A stretch of DNA of 64,000 nt from Candidatus Nyctobacter psychrophilus (GCA_014305025.1 JACRTY010000049.1:1-64000), one strand, 5' to 3'. Counted from the first letter of the stretch, positions 1 to 8,477 are shown. Notes: generated by a model not told the origin, from the sequence alone. Numbers and translations: made by a program.

Positions 1-1192
1 GCTCCGCGGCGCCCCCCAGCGGCGCGCCGCTGGGGCCGGACGCGGCCGGTTGACGCGGGGCACGCGCCCGCCGGCGCGGTCGCGCCGGCGCGCGTGGGCG
101 CTCCGTTACGCCGTCGCTCACCGGCTCAGCAGCGCTTTCGGCGCCCTGGGCGGCCGCCCGCACGACCTCGATCGGTTCGAGGACCGGCGGCTCCACGGCG
201 TAGCCGCTGACCTGCCGAACGTCTTCCTCGGTCGCGCGAAGCGCGACGTGCGCGAGCCGGCCGCCGATCGGAAACGCGATCTCGTTGATCTCGGCTTCGT
301 CGAGCAAAGCCAGTACCGTTTCGAACGCGCCGCCCTGGTCCTTCGGGCTATGAGCGCCCGAGCCGACGGCGACGGCAACGCCCTTGGCTTTGGCCTTGCG
401 CATCAAGCGCAACGTGACCGCGCGATACTTGTTGCGCTGCGCCTCGTCGTCGACGAAGTAGCGGTAAAACGGACGGGCGTTGATCTCGATGGCCAGCCCG
501 CGCTCCGCGCATGTGGCGACAAGGCGATCCTCGTATTCTTCGAGCTTCGCCTCATCGGGCCAGTGACCGAATTTGGCCGGCGCGTAGAAGTGGGCGACGA
601 TGTGGCCAGGAAGTTTTTCGATGGCATCGAGCAACGTGGTCACATACAGTTCCCACGTCGCTTCGGTCCCGACTACATCGAAGAGTTCTTTGAACTCTTC
701 GATGCCGAAGGCCCACATCCAATTTTCGCCGTGTTGCGGATGCGTGATCGGCAAAAAGTGGACCGCCCGAATTATTCCGTCCGGGCGCATCGCTTCGACA
801 ATATTCTGGGCGTCGGGCCGGTTACGCGGATCGTTGTCGACCTCAGCTCCGATCGAACAGCGCATGCCGCGGCGCAGCCCTTCCGAAACGACGGCCGCAT
901 GCTGCAGTTCGACGCCCGCGGTCTCGGCGGCACCGTATAAATCGCCGGCCTGCGCCAGCTTGAGCGCGCGGCGGACGAGATTCGTCGCCGCCGGATCTTC
1001 AAAGGTCAAGTAGTTGACGTGGTCGGCGACCATCATGAAGCGCGGTGCGCCGCGCCGGCACGCGTGGAAAAACCAGAGGAACAGCATCCGGGCCGTATAC
1101 GGAATCGGACGCTCCTCGGCGAACGGTTTGTGCTCGCCCTTGGCATGCCCATGAATGTCGGGCAGCGCCGCAATGCGCGGATCCTCCGTCAT
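1..1192 (-). CDS. PHP-domain metal-dependent hydrolase (3' end beyond window)
   Basis: A minus-strand frame opens with ATG at 1192 and stays open to base 1, so the C-terminus is missing. The start follows a short AGGA. PHP-domain signatures are in order: HGHAKGEH at residues 14-21, ADH at 56-58, GAEVD at 116-120, His145, His201 and GSGAHSP at 278-283. These His/Asp/Glu residues bind the two or three metals of PHP phosphoesterases such as histidinol phosphatase. After about residue 335 the sequence becomes Ala/Pro/Arg-rich and looks like a disordered tail. The family covers histidinol phosphatases, polymerase PHP domains and other phosphoesterases, and nothing nearby (no his genes) fixes the substrate. 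The frame is certain; the exact reaction is not. Confidence 0.8.
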   Translation of the reverse strand, partial: MTEDPRIAALPDIHGHAKGEHKPFAEERPIPYTARMLFLWFFHACRRGAPRFMMVADHVNYLTFEDPAATNLVRRALKLAQAGDLYGAAETAGVELQHAAVVSEGLRRGMRCSIGAEVDNDPRNRPDAQNIVEAMRPDGIIRAVHFLPITHPQHGENWMWAFGIEEFKELFDVVGTEATWELYVTTLLDAIEKLPGHIVAHFYAPAKFGHWPDEAKLEEYEDRLVATCAERGLAIEINARPFYRYFVDDEAQRNKYRAVTLRLMRKAKAKGVAVAVGSGAHSPKDQGGAFETVLALLDEAEINEIAFPIGGRLAHVALRATEEDVRQVSGYAVEPPVLEPIEVVRAAAQGAESAAEPVSDGVTERPRAPARPRRRARAPRQPAASGPSGAPLGGAAE

Positions 1193-1368
1193 CGTATCCT
1201 GTGGACTAGAACCCATCGCCCGCCCGCTTCGCGAACCACCCATGCACGCCATCTTTAACCAAGCCTTTGGAGGGGCGCATTTTCGTCGGATCGAGGCGCG
1301 GGGGACCGAAGTTGCCTATGGGCAATGAGGTCGCCCGCAACGATGATCCGGCGGGAATGCGGCCCTCC

Positions 1369-1394
1369 AAAAAAAAAGCCGGCTCGCAGCCGGC
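1369..1394 (-). terminator. Rho-independent terminator of the sigma/ogt operon
   Basis: Read on the minus strand, GCCGGC-TGCGA-GCCGGC forms a perfect 6-bp stem with a 5-nt loop and is followed by nine T residues. This is a canonical intrinsic terminator. It lies about 200 nt downstream of the ogt-fusion stop codon, so it probably ends that transcript. Confidence 0.8.
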
Positions 1395-1414
1395 GGACTT
1401 AGGGCCGCGCGGAG

Positions 1415-1491
1415 TTAGGTCCGCGCACCTCCAATCATCGTATGGTTGACTCGTTGATTACCTTGCGAACTAACGATGATCACCTCCCTTT
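1415..1491 (-). other. Strong Shine-Dalgarno-like site with a short open frame lacking a normal start
   Basis: On the minus strand AAAGGGAGGTGATC (1491-1478) is nearly the perfect complement of the 3' end of 16S rRNA. It is followed in frame by about 20 codons ending in TAA at 1415-1417, just before the terminator at 1394-1369. No ATG, GTG or TTG sits at a usual spacing; the in-frame candidates are an overlapping GTG (1483) or ATC (1480 or 1477). It could be a tiny gene with a non-standard start, a ribosome standby site, or on the plus strand an anti-SD-like sequence. The rest of 1193-1593 shows no other gene. Confidence 0.3.
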
Positions 1492-1593
1492 GTCCGTCTG
1501 TTAACCTTCGCTGGTCTCTGTGTGAAGGGGCCGCGGACGTATTATGGTTGCATGCTTCGCGTAGACCCGGACGGTTCCTGCCACGCGCCGCGC

Positions 1594-2334
1594 TCACGCC
1601 TTGGAGCGGTAGCCTTCCATGTGTAAAATGCGGGCCTTGAGCTCGACGCCGTACCCGTAGTTGTGCAGGGCGCCGCTGGCGTCCACCACCCGGTGACACG
1701 GAAAGAAGAGGGCGACCGGGTTACGCGCCATCGCTTGACCGACCGCGCGGGCCGCCCCGGGATGGCCGATTTCCCGCGCGATCCAACCGTATGACCGGAC
1801 TTCTCCCGGCGGAATCTGTGCGGCCTTGTGCAGCGCCGCCTGTTCGAACGGGCTCAGGTCGGAAATGTCGATGCGTCCCATGTCGACCTGCCAGGTCGAA
1901 AAGAAAAGCTGCACGGTGCCGCGGACCCACGCGGGTGGCTCGGAAGCGCGCACCGGGCGACGTAGGCGGCGTTCGATGTGCTCGCGGGCCTCATCGTCAC
2001 GCTCGCCGCGGGCGATGCCGACGAACGTGATGCCGCCCTCGCGCCAAGCGACGAGCAGTTCCCCGAGCGGCGACTCCACGCGGGCCAATGAATCGGCGGC
2101 CGTCGAGCGATAGTGATTACGCAGGGAGCGGATGTGGTCCAAAATGCGCGGAACCAGGTTCGGCGGCGGTTCCGCGGTGGGCAAGCACGTCAAGCAATAC
2201 GCGACGCCTTCGAATTCCTCGTACACCGCTTGGCACGTCCGGCAACTTCGCAAGTGCGTCGTTACCGCCGTGTCGCGCGGCTCGGCTTCTTCGCGCAACA
2301 CGTCCCACAGAGCTTCGACGTCACTACACCGCAT
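1594..2334 (-). CDS. Anti-sigma zinc finger fused to O6-methylguanine-DNA methyltransferase
   Basis: This 246-residue protein has two parts. Residues 1-45 carry Cys3 and the HLRSCRTC motif (His27, Cys31, Cys34), the H-x3-C-x2-C signature of zinc-binding anti-sigma (ZAS) domains. Residues about 85-246 are an Ogt/MGMT domain ending in FFPCHRVV with acceptor Cys213; this family irreversibly transfers O6-alkyl groups from guanine to that cysteine. The start codon lies inside the end of the upstream ECF sigma gene (11-bp overlap), so the two are probably translationally coupled. ECF sigma genes are commonly followed by their anti-sigma factor. I infer that the ZAS part holds the sigma factor and the repair part senses alkylation. 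Plain Ogt proteins have no such finger. Confidence 0.85.
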   Translation of the reverse strand: MRCSDVEALWDVLREEAEPRDTAVTTHLRSCRTCQAVYEEFEGVAYCLTCLPTAEPPPNLVPRILDHIRSLRNHYRSTAADSLARVESPLGELLVAWREGGITFVGIARGERDDEAREHIERRLRRPVRASEPPAWVRGTVQLFFSTWQVDMGRIDISDLSPFEQAALHKAAQIPPGEVRSYGWIAREIGHPGAARAVGQAMARNPVALFFPCHRVVDASGALHNYGYGVELKARILHMEGYRSKA

Positions 2335-2968
2335 CTGCTGTGTCTCCGGTACTGGCGATCCGTCCGACCTGCGGACCTAAGATTCGCCGAAGGATGCGCA
2401 CGGCTCGGTGCACGTGCGATTTCACCGTCCCGATCGGCTGATTGAGAATCTCCGCAATCTCGGGATGACTGCGGCCTTCGATGAACCGTAGCGTCGCCGC
2501 CGCCCGCAAGTGCATCGGCAGTTGCAGCAAGGCTTGCTCGACGAGCGCCATGTCGGTCCCACGTTCGACGATCTGCTCGGGTTGCTCGGGACCCTCTTGC
2601 GTGTGGTTGAGCAACGCATCGGGGTCGGCGAGCGCATCGAGCGCCACGTTCGTCGGTCGCTTCGACCGCAATCGGTTCCTCGTCACGTTTAACGTGATCG
2701 TATAGAGCCAGGGTTGCAGGCGCAGCTCGGCGCGTTGCTTTTCGTCCATTTTCCCGAGCGCCCGAAAAGCGCGCACGAATGCGTCCTGGACGATCTCCTC
2801 GGCATCTTCGCGATTGCCGGTCATGCGCAGGGCGAAGCCGTACAGACGGCGCTGGTAATCGTCGACGAGGCGCTCGAAATGCTCGGTCGACGGCAGCTCC
2901 GCGGACCGCGGCGGACCCGGCGGAGTCGTCGCCGGCTTCCGCTCGGCGGTCCTCGCTCGAGTGACCAC
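2324..2968 (-). CDS. ECF-type RNA polymerase sigma factor
   Basis: A 214-residue sigma-70 family protein. Region 2 spans about residues 28-95, with the core-binding stretch LRMTGNREDAEEIVQDAFVR, and region 4 spans about 138-200, with the helix-turn-helix around HPEIAEILNQPIGTVKSHVHR. Region 3 is absent, as expected for group 4 (ECF) factors. The GTG start at 2968 is preceded by AGGAG at 6-nt spacing. The stop overlaps the start of the zinc-finger/Ogt gene, its likely anti-sigma factor. A secreted protein of unknown function lies 67 bp upstream on the same strand. I could not identify a target promoter motif. Confidence 0.93.
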   Translation of the reverse strand: MVTRARTAERKPATTPPGPPRSAELPSTEHFERLVDDYQRRLYGFALRMTGNREDAEEIVQDAFVRAFRALGKMDEKQRAELRLQPWLYTITLNVTRNRLRSKRPTNVALDALADPDALLNHTQEGPEQPEQIVERGTDMALVEQALLQLPMHLRAAATLRFIEGRSHPEIAEILNQPIGTVKSHVHRAVRILRRILGPQVGRIASTGDTADAV

Positions 2969-3035
2969 GGAAGACTCCTGATGTCGGTGAGGTGCGCGCT
3001 TTCTGCGACCGGGCGGGTTCGCCTGCGGAACGAGT

Positions 3036-3767
3036 TCAGCGGGGAGGGGCTCTGCGGATGGTACGGCTGTAGACGATCCTGACGGGGTCTTTTCTGGAGC
3101 GGTTCGACACGTTTCCCGACACCGTGACCGTCGTGTCGAGCGCCAGCAATATCGCCGAAACGCTGTCGTAGAAGGCGGTGCCCCGCATGGCGATCGTTCC
3201 CGTCAACGTGAGGCCGGGCCGGTCGGGAATGGAGCCATGCATCGGTCCGGCGGCTTCAAAGCGGACGCCGACCGCGTTTCGCCCCGCCACTTTCGTGCCG
3301 GCGATGTGCTGAAGGTAGCCGTGCAGCGACGAGCGTGTGAACGGCGAGGGAAAGTCGAAGGGCAGGGCGCCGTGGAGGTGCCCGAGGTCGTGCAAGGTTT
3401 GCCGGTCCAGTTGCGCCGCGAACGGCTGGTCGAGAACGGTAAGGTTATCTGGATCGTGGTCGGCGGTGGCCAGCGTTTCGCCCGACGGTGAGAGATCGGT
3501 CACATATTCGCCGGTTGCGGCGCTGCGCGCGCCGGCATCGTCACGCGTGTAGGTGACGTAGGCGCGTAAGCGCGTGCCGGCACCGTGCGGGCTGGTGCTC
3601 AACGTTTGCCTGCCGCGGTACGAGATCCGGCTTCGAATCTCGCCGGAACCGATCGAAAAGTTGTCGCTGCCCGAGACGGTGTAGGTCTCCTCGGTAGGCG
3701 CAGCGGCGGCCAGCTCGCGAGCAAAGACCAGGACCAGTAACGCGGCGGCGAGCGGAACGGGCTTCAT
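3036..3767 (-). CDS. Secreted protein of unknown function
   Basis: 243 residues beginning with a typical signal peptide (MKPVPLAAALLVLVFARELAAAA). The mature part is Ser/Thr/Gly-rich with alternating hydrophobic residues, suggesting a beta-rich fold, and has no cysteines. I recognise no family. It is the first gene of the minus-strand run leading into the ECF sigma factor (67-bp gap), so it may be co-transcribed with it, and it is divergent from the GH125 gene. Confidence 0.7.
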   Translation of the reverse strand: MKPVPLAAALLVLVFARELAAAAPTEETYTVSGSDNFSIGSGEIRSRISYRGRQTLSTSPHGAGTRLRAYVTYTRDDAGARSAATGEYVTDLSPSGETLATADHDPDNLTVLDQPFAAQLDRQTLHDLGHLHGALPFDFPSPFTRSSLHGYLQHIAGTKVAGRNAVGVRFEAAGPMHGSIPDRPGLTLTGTIAMRGTAFYDSVSAILLALDTTVTVSGNVSNRSRKDPVRIVYSRTIRRAPPR

Positions 3768-3798
3768 CGTCCTATGGTCCAGTAGTCTTTCAGGGTAG

Positions 3799-3817
3799 GC
3801 CTCGCCAGCTTCGAGGC
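3799..3817. promoter_or_regulatory. Inverted repeat between divergent genes
   Basis: GCCTCG-ccagctt-CGAGGC, a perfect 6-bp dyad, lies in the 98-bp gap between the divergent secreted-protein and GH125 genes. It could be an operator or a small hairpin; there is no T-tract. Confidence 0.3.
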
Positions 3818-3865
3818 TAGGCGCAAGGGGTTACGGGCGAAACCGCCGATGTTAGAGAGACGGTC

Positions 3866-5101
3866 ATGTTTTTCGTGCGTGCAGTGGTCCTGGTTCTCGC
3901 CGCGGCGCTCGTATTCAACGGTATCTCCGCGGCCCGAGCCGCCGAAACGCCGGTGCTCACGGGCAAACTCGAGAAAATCTACCTTACCGCCTTCGATGAG
4001 GCCCTGAACCGCCACGCGATCGCCGAGCGTGACGGCACGACGTACGTCTCGACGGGCGATATCGAAGCCGAGTGGCTGCGCGACGCAAGCGCCGTGATGG
4101 AGCCGTACATCGGGCAGGCCGCCAGCGACGACCGCATTTCGCGGGCGTTACGCGGCGTGGTCGCCCGGGAGGCGAAGTACATTCTCATCGACCCGTACGC
4201 GAACGCGTTCTCGTCGGACTACAAGGTCGTCGAGCGGAAGTTCGAAGTCGACTCGCTGCTCTATCCCATCTGGTTCGCCGACAAGTATTATCGCGCGACC
4301 GGGGACCGCTCGATTTTCACGCCCGAGGTCAACCGCGCGTTCGAGCGCGTGCTTGCGGTGCTGCGGGTCGAGCAGCATCACGACCAGCGCTCGCGCTACC
4401 GTCACCCCGACCTGGCCAACGGCGGCAAGGGCAGTTGGGTGCGCTACACGGGAATGATCTGGACGGGCTTTCGGCCCTCCGACGATCCGGCGCGCTATCA
4501 GTACAACATCCCCGACAACATGTTCGCGGTCGTCGTGCTGCGCCGGCTCTCCGCGATCGAACAGCAGGTCTACCGTAACGGGAAGGACGCCGCGCACGCG
4601 TGGGGCCTGGCCAACGAAGTGCAGACCGGCATCGAACAGCATGCGAAAGGCACCTTTCGCGGTTTCGGAACGATCTACGCCTATGAGGTCGACGGCTACG
4701 GCCATGCCAACTTCATGGACGACGCCAACATCCCGTCGCTGCTGTCCATCCCGTATTTCGGGTACCTGGCGCAAAACGATCGCGTCTACCAGAATACGCG
4801 GCGGTTCGTGCTCTCGAACCGTAACCCGTATTACTTCCGCGGAAAGTTCGCCAGCGGCGTCGGCAGTCCGCATACGCCGCGCAACTACGTTTGGCCGCTC
4901 TCGCTCATCATGCAGGCGCTGACGTCGACCGATCCGGCAGAGATCAAACGCGTCATGGGCTACATCGCCGCCTCCGACGTCGGCGACCACCGCCTGCACG
5001 AGTCGTTCAATCCCAGCTGGCCCGAGGCGTTCACGCGTGACGATTTTGCGTGGCCGAACGCTCTTTATGGTGAACTGGTCGCGCGCGAACGCGGCAGGTA
5101 A
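3866..5101 (+). CDS. Secreted glycoside hydrolase family 125 (exo-alpha-1,6-mannosidase type)
   Basis: 411 residues with an N-terminal signal peptide ending about ...ISAARAAE, so it is exported. The body carries family hallmarks of GH125 (formerly DUF1237, also found in fungal Mug157): TGDIEAEWLRDA near the N-terminus, the NMFAVV and MDDANIPSLL blocks, GSPHTP, and the C-terminal WPEAFTRDDFAWPNALYGEL. Known members are inverting (alpha/alpha)6-barrel enzymes that remove alpha-1,6-linked mannose. Length fits the family. No other carbohydrate-degrading gene lies next to it, so the substrate (environmental glycan or own mannan) is open. Confidence 0.88.
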   Translation: MFFVRAVVLVLAAALVFNGISAARAAETPVLTGKLEKIYLTAFDEALNRHAIAERDGTTYVSTGDIEAEWLRDASAVMEPYIGQAASDDRISRALRGVVAREAKYILIDPYANAFSSDYKVVERKFEVDSLLYPIWFADKYYRATGDRSIFTPEVNRAFERVLAVLRVEQHHDQRSRYRHPDLANGGKGSWVRYTGMIWTGFRPSDDPARYQYNIPDNMFAVVVLRRLSAIEQQVYRNGKDAAHAWGLANEVQTGIEQHAKGTFRGFGTIYAYEVDGYGHANFMDDANIPSLLSIPYFGYLAQNDRVYQNTRRFVLSNRNPYYFRGKFASGVGSPHTPRNYVWPLSLIMQALTSTDPAEIKRVMGYIAASDVGDHRLHESFNPSWPEAFTRDDFAWPNALYGELVARERGR

Positions 5102-5105
5102 TCGC

Positions 5106-5420
5106 TTAGCGCAATTGCACGCGGAAGCGCGGTTCGGTCGAGAAGAAGCGTAACGTCGCGGTCCCGGCGCACAGGATGACGTCGTCGCCCCGGCGGCATA
5201 TCCGGCCGTCGACATCGAGGACGAACTTGCCGGCGTAGAGGCCGTCGAGCGCGGTACGAACGCTGCGTTCGCGCTTGTCGAAAGGCGCGCGAGCACCCAG
5301 CGCCTCATGCACGGCCAGCACGACCAATTGCTCGACCCGCAGCGGCGTTGCTGCCGCGAAAATGCTGCCGCCCGTGGCGGCGATCGTGCCGACGTCGATC
5401 GGAATGGGAACCCGGATCAC
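5106..5420 (-). CDS. Conserved-looking protein of unknown function
   Basis: A minus-strand frame ends at 5106, converging on the GH125 gene. It has strong third-position GC bias and a protein-like C-terminus (VLDVDGRICRRGDDVILCAG then LRFFSTEPRFRVQLR). The frame stays open to an ATG at 5546, but that would overlap the plus-strand gene starting at 5477; the GTG at 5420 avoids the overlap and is used here. Neither start has a clear SD. I recognise no family with confidence. Confidence 0.45.
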   Translation of the reverse strand: MIRVPIPIDVGTIAATGGSIFAAATPLRVEQLVVLAVHEALGARAPFDKRERSVRTALDGLYAGKFVLDVDGRICRRGDDVILCAGTATLRFFSTEPRFRVQLR

Positions 5421-5476
5421 CGGCCATGGGTTCGTGGCGAGGCCGTGCGCGTCCCTCGCGCGAAACTCGCACGCCG

Positions 5477-6313
5477 ATGCCTTCCACGCCACCGCGCCGC
5501 CGGGCGCAACGCCCTCCCAACGACACCGGCCTGCCGCTCGTTCCAATTTTAATCGGGGTCATCGTGCTCGGTTTTGTCATCGGCGCCGGATGGTCGCTGC
5601 TCAGCAACCGTCATGGCGGTAACGCGACGACGGTTGCGCTCGCAACCGCAACGCCGCAATCCGACGCGTTACCAAGCGTCACCCCGGTACCCGGCCCTTC
5701 GGACACATTGCAGCCCGCGGCAGCGCCGTCGCCCGAAATGACGACACCCCGTCCGACTCCTGTGGCGACGCATACGCCCAAACGTGCCGCGTCGCCGGCG
5801 CCCACGCCGAGTGCACCGCCGACGGTAGCGGCATTGTCCACGCCGCTTGCAACGAAACCGCCGAGGGCGCAGCCGACGGCGTCGGCGGTAGCGCTTGCGA
5901 CGCGCGCTGCAGAGGAAGTACCGCCGCCTCCGCCGGTCATTCGGGAGACTGCGCGCGCATCGGCGACGCCGCTTGCGAGCGCGACGGCGGCCGACGTTTC
6001 GCGCGATTTCAGTACGCTGGCCGCGGCGGTCGTGCGCCAGTATCTCGAGGCCGTGAAACGCGGTGATTCAACGGCCGCATATGCGGCGCTCGGTGCGGCT
6101 CCCGGCGACCGCGGGGGGGCTGCCCTCACCGAAACCGGGATCGTCGACGCGCGTACGCGCATCGGACGAATCGATTCACACGGAAACGGCGACACGGCGA
6201 CCGTGGAGGTCGATCTGCAGACCGCGGGCGGTCCGTATTACGGTGAATACACCGTGCGTAAGAACGATACGGGCGCGGCCGTCATCGTACAGCACTCGCT
6301 CGTCAAACCGTGA
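5477..6313 (+). CDS. Membrane-anchored protein with Pro/Thr-rich linker and NTF2-like C-terminal domain
   Basis: 279 codons from ATG 5477, chosen because the preceding frame is Arg-rich antisense sequence. A short basic N-terminus leads into a hydrophobic helix (LVPILIGVIVLGFVIGAG, about residues 20-37). About 130 residues of Ala/Pro/Thr-rich linker follow, then a C-terminal domain (about 175-279) starting DVSRDFSTLAAAVVRQYLEA. That domain resembles NTF2/SnoaL-type folds that often sit outside the membrane. The linker is typical of envelope proteins in this window. Function unknown. It overlaps the next reading frame by a few bases, so the pair is probably one operon. Confidence 0.7.
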   Translation: MPSTPPRRRAQRPPNDTGLPLVPILIGVIVLGFVIGAGWSLLSNRHGGNATTVALATATPQSDALPSVTPVPGPSDTLQPAAAPSPEMTTPRPTPVATHTPKRAASPAPTPSAPPTVAALSTPLATKPPRAQPTASAVALATRAAEEVPPPPPVIRETARASATPLASATAADVSRDFSTLAAAVVRQYLEAVKRGDSTAAYAALGAAPGDRGGAALTETGIVDARTRIGRIDSHGNGDTATVEVDLQTAGGPYYGEYTVRKNDTGAAVIVQHSLVKP

Positions 6314-6351
6314 CCGGTCCGAGCGTACGATATTACCGGAGGCGACTGCAG

Positions 6352-6813
6352 GTGTTTGGTCCGCAACGTATGGCTGTTGCGACGGTGGCATCGCTGCTCG
6401 CCGCGTGCGCGCCGCATGCGCCCGGCATCGCCGATCCCGTGCGCGTCGACGGACACTGCAGTCCGCGCGTCGCCCGGATCACCGGCATTCGCAGCGTCCT
6501 GACGTCGACGAACGACAAGCTCGGTTCGGCCGACGCGCCGTCGTTGCGCGAGATACGAGCGGCAGTGCAGTCCGGCGACGGCGCGATCGCCTACTGGAAC
6601 GACCAACGCCTCGCGCTTCCGCACGTATCGCAGCAACTCGGTGAAGCCGACGGCTACGCGCGCATCCGGGCCATCGCAATACCTCCACAGCCCCTCGGCG
6701 CCCAATACCGCCACGTCTATCTGCTCGTGCGCGACCACGGCCGTTATCGCTGGGTGACGATGCAAGCCTTCGACATGCAAGATGTCTGCGTCGAGGGGCA
6801 CGTCCAGAGTTAG
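6352..6813 (+). CDS. Small predicted lipoprotein
   Basis: A GTG start at 6352 is favoured because GGAGG lies 9 nt upstream; the frame is open earlier (ATG at 6310). The N-terminus is a lipoprotein signal, with VATVASLLAAC ending in a lipobox-like cysteine. The mature domain of about 130 residues contains two further cysteines that could form a disulfide (HCSPR near the start, DVCVEG near the end). No family recognised. It directly follows the NTF2-like anchored protein and is probably co-transcribed. Confidence 0.65.
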   Translation: MFGPQRMAVATVASLLAACAPHAPGIADPVRVDGHCSPRVARITGIRSVLTSTNDKLGSADAPSLREIRAAVQSGDGAIAYWNDQRLALPHVSQQLGEADGYARIRAIAIPPQPLGAQYRHVYLLVRDHGRYRWVTMQAFDMQDVCVEGHVQS

Positions 6814-7022
6814 GCTGCATCTCACTGATAGCTCCAACCCGATAATCCCGGGACGGAGTCCGTCGATCGTTTTGGGGCGATCGGCAGGAAGCGCTGTGGC
6901 GTGATCTCATTCTCGCAGAGGGCGCTTCTCGTGACCACGGACATCCGTACGGCCGACCCGTACGTCTGTCTTGTGCGGGTCGATGCGAAACAGGCAATGA
7001 ACCGCTTCAAAAAGACCGGATG

Positions 7023-8477
7023 CTAGGCGTCACCGGCCTCCGCCGTCGGATGTAACGCCGGACGAAACGACCCCTCCGGCGCTTTCGCGCTCCGGGGGAA
7101 GACCAACGCGACTGCGGTAAGCACGGCGACGTTACAGCCGAGAGCGACAAGTCCCCAGTTGATGCCCATCGGCCCCGTGCTCGCGTGCAGCGAATACGCG
7201 GCGACGAGTTCGCCGACCACGAGACCCGAGCCCACGGCCCATCCGCTCACGCGCCTCCACGCCAGTCCCAACATGACGCCCGGAGCCAGCTGGGTAATGC
7301 CGTTGAAGTAGAACAAAAGAAGCTCGACGAGCGAGGTTTTGGCGACGATCCAAAGCGCCAGCGAGAGCACGGCGCATACGAGCACGAGGACCCGTACGTA
7401 GCGCGTATTGCCCAGGACGTTTCGAGCGAAGATGCTGGCCGCGCCCAGCAGTAAGACTGACGCAGGAAGAAGTGCGGCCAAACAGCCCGCGCCGGCGACG
7501 ATACCGAGGACCCATGCGGGAAAATGGCGCTGTAACAGCAGCAGGTACGACTGGTCCGCGGCGGTGCCTTTCAAGCCCGGGACAACCACCAGCGCCGTGA
7601 GACCCGCAAGCAACACGAACATTATCATCAATCCGTAGAAGGGCATGAAAATCATGTTCCGGCGCACAGTGTTATCACTCCGTGCCGCAAAGATCGACTG
7701 GGCGTTGGAAGGCCCCATAAAGAAACCGATGCTCGTGAGTAACACGGTCGAGATGAACCAAGTCACGCCGTAGGGGGCGCTGCCGGCATGGATCGTGAGC
7801 CAGTGCGGCTGCGTCTGGGAAACCCGCTCGAACATCGCGGCGGGCGATCCGAAGAAGCGTATCGGCAAATAGATGCCGGCGAACATGGCTGCACCCAGAA
7901 CCAGCGAATCCTTGATAATGCTCGCCCATGCAGCGCCACGTAAACCGGCAGTAAAGACGAACAGTGCCATCAACAGGAAGGCGACGCTCACCGCGAGCGT
8001 AGCGTTGAATCGGCCGTATCCCGCGATGGTCAGGAGAATCTGCAATCCCGTCAGCTGCAACGTGACGTATGGGACGGTGAGAAAAAACTGCAAAGCCGCT
8101 ACCCCGGTCCCCAGACTCTTACTACCGTAACGATCGACCAAGAAATCCGGCCACGTCATCAAGCCACGTTCTTTTCCAATCCGCCACACAAGAGGCAGAT
8201 AAAAATAACCGATGATGTAGGCGATCGGCCCGTACGCGATGATATAAAATGCAGGGGCGCCTTTGCCATACGCCCAGCCTGCTGCGCCGAGGAACGTAAA
8301 GCTGGTATAAATCTCGCCGGCGAGCAAGATCCACAGCAGCAGGGCTCCAAAGGATCGGCCGCCGACGATGAATTCCGCAGGTTCCATCTTGATGCGGCGC
8401 ACGGCCAGCAGCGCAAAGCCGATCGTACCCACTACGATTGCGCTTATGATCAGTAACGCTTGCGTACTACCGCTCAC
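7023..8477 (-). CDS. Sodium:solute symporter (SSS family)
   Basis: 484 residues with about 13 hydrophobic segments. The N-terminal region (FIVGGRSFGALLLWILLAGEIYTSFTFLG) and the following GAAGWAYGKGAPAFY stretch match the solute:Na+ symporter family; the LeuT-fold core covers nearly the whole length. The GTG start overlaps the stop of the upstream DUF3311 gene (GTGA), so the two are translationally coupled. In related pairs DUF3311 is a small partner of organic-acid or other SSS transporters. The substrate cannot be read from sequence; a monocarboxylate is a reasonable guess. Confidence 0.9.
   Translation of the reverse strand: MSGSTQALLIISAIVVGTIGFALLAVRRIKMEPAEFIVGGRSFGALLLWILLAGEIYTSFTFLGAAGWAYGKGAPAFYIIAYGPIAYIIGYFYLPLVWRIGKERGLMTWPDFLVDRYGSKSLGTGVAALQFFLTVPYVTLQLTGLQILLTIAGYGRFNATLAVSVAFLLMALFVFTAGLRGAAWASIIKDSLVLGAAMFAGIYLPIRFFGSPAAMFERVSQTQPHWLTIHAGSAPYGVTWFISTVLLTSIGFFMGPSNAQSIFAARSDNTVRRNMIFMPFYGLMIMFVLLAGLTALVVVPGLKGTAADQSYLLLLQRHFPAWVLGIVAGAGCLAALLPASVLLLGAASIFARNVLGNTRYVRVLVLVCAVLSLALWIVAKTSLVELLLFYFNGITQLAPGVMLGLAWRRVSGWAVGSGLVVGELVAAYSLHASTGPMGINWGLVALGCNVAVLTAVALVFPRSAKAPEGSFRPALHPTAEAGDA

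Noticed and set aside
50-940. 296-codon plus-strand frame
   Set aside because: It is the codon-aligned antisense of the PHP-domain gene, whose metal-binding motifs are on the minus strand.
4148-5308. 386-codon minus-strand frame across the GH125 gene
   Set aside because: Antisense shadow; GH125 motifs and the signal peptide are on the plus strand.
6899-7025. 42-codon plus-strand frame from GTG 6899, ending at the symporter stop
   Set aside because: Weak ribosome site, no recognisable features, and convergent with the symporter; chance is the simpler explanation.
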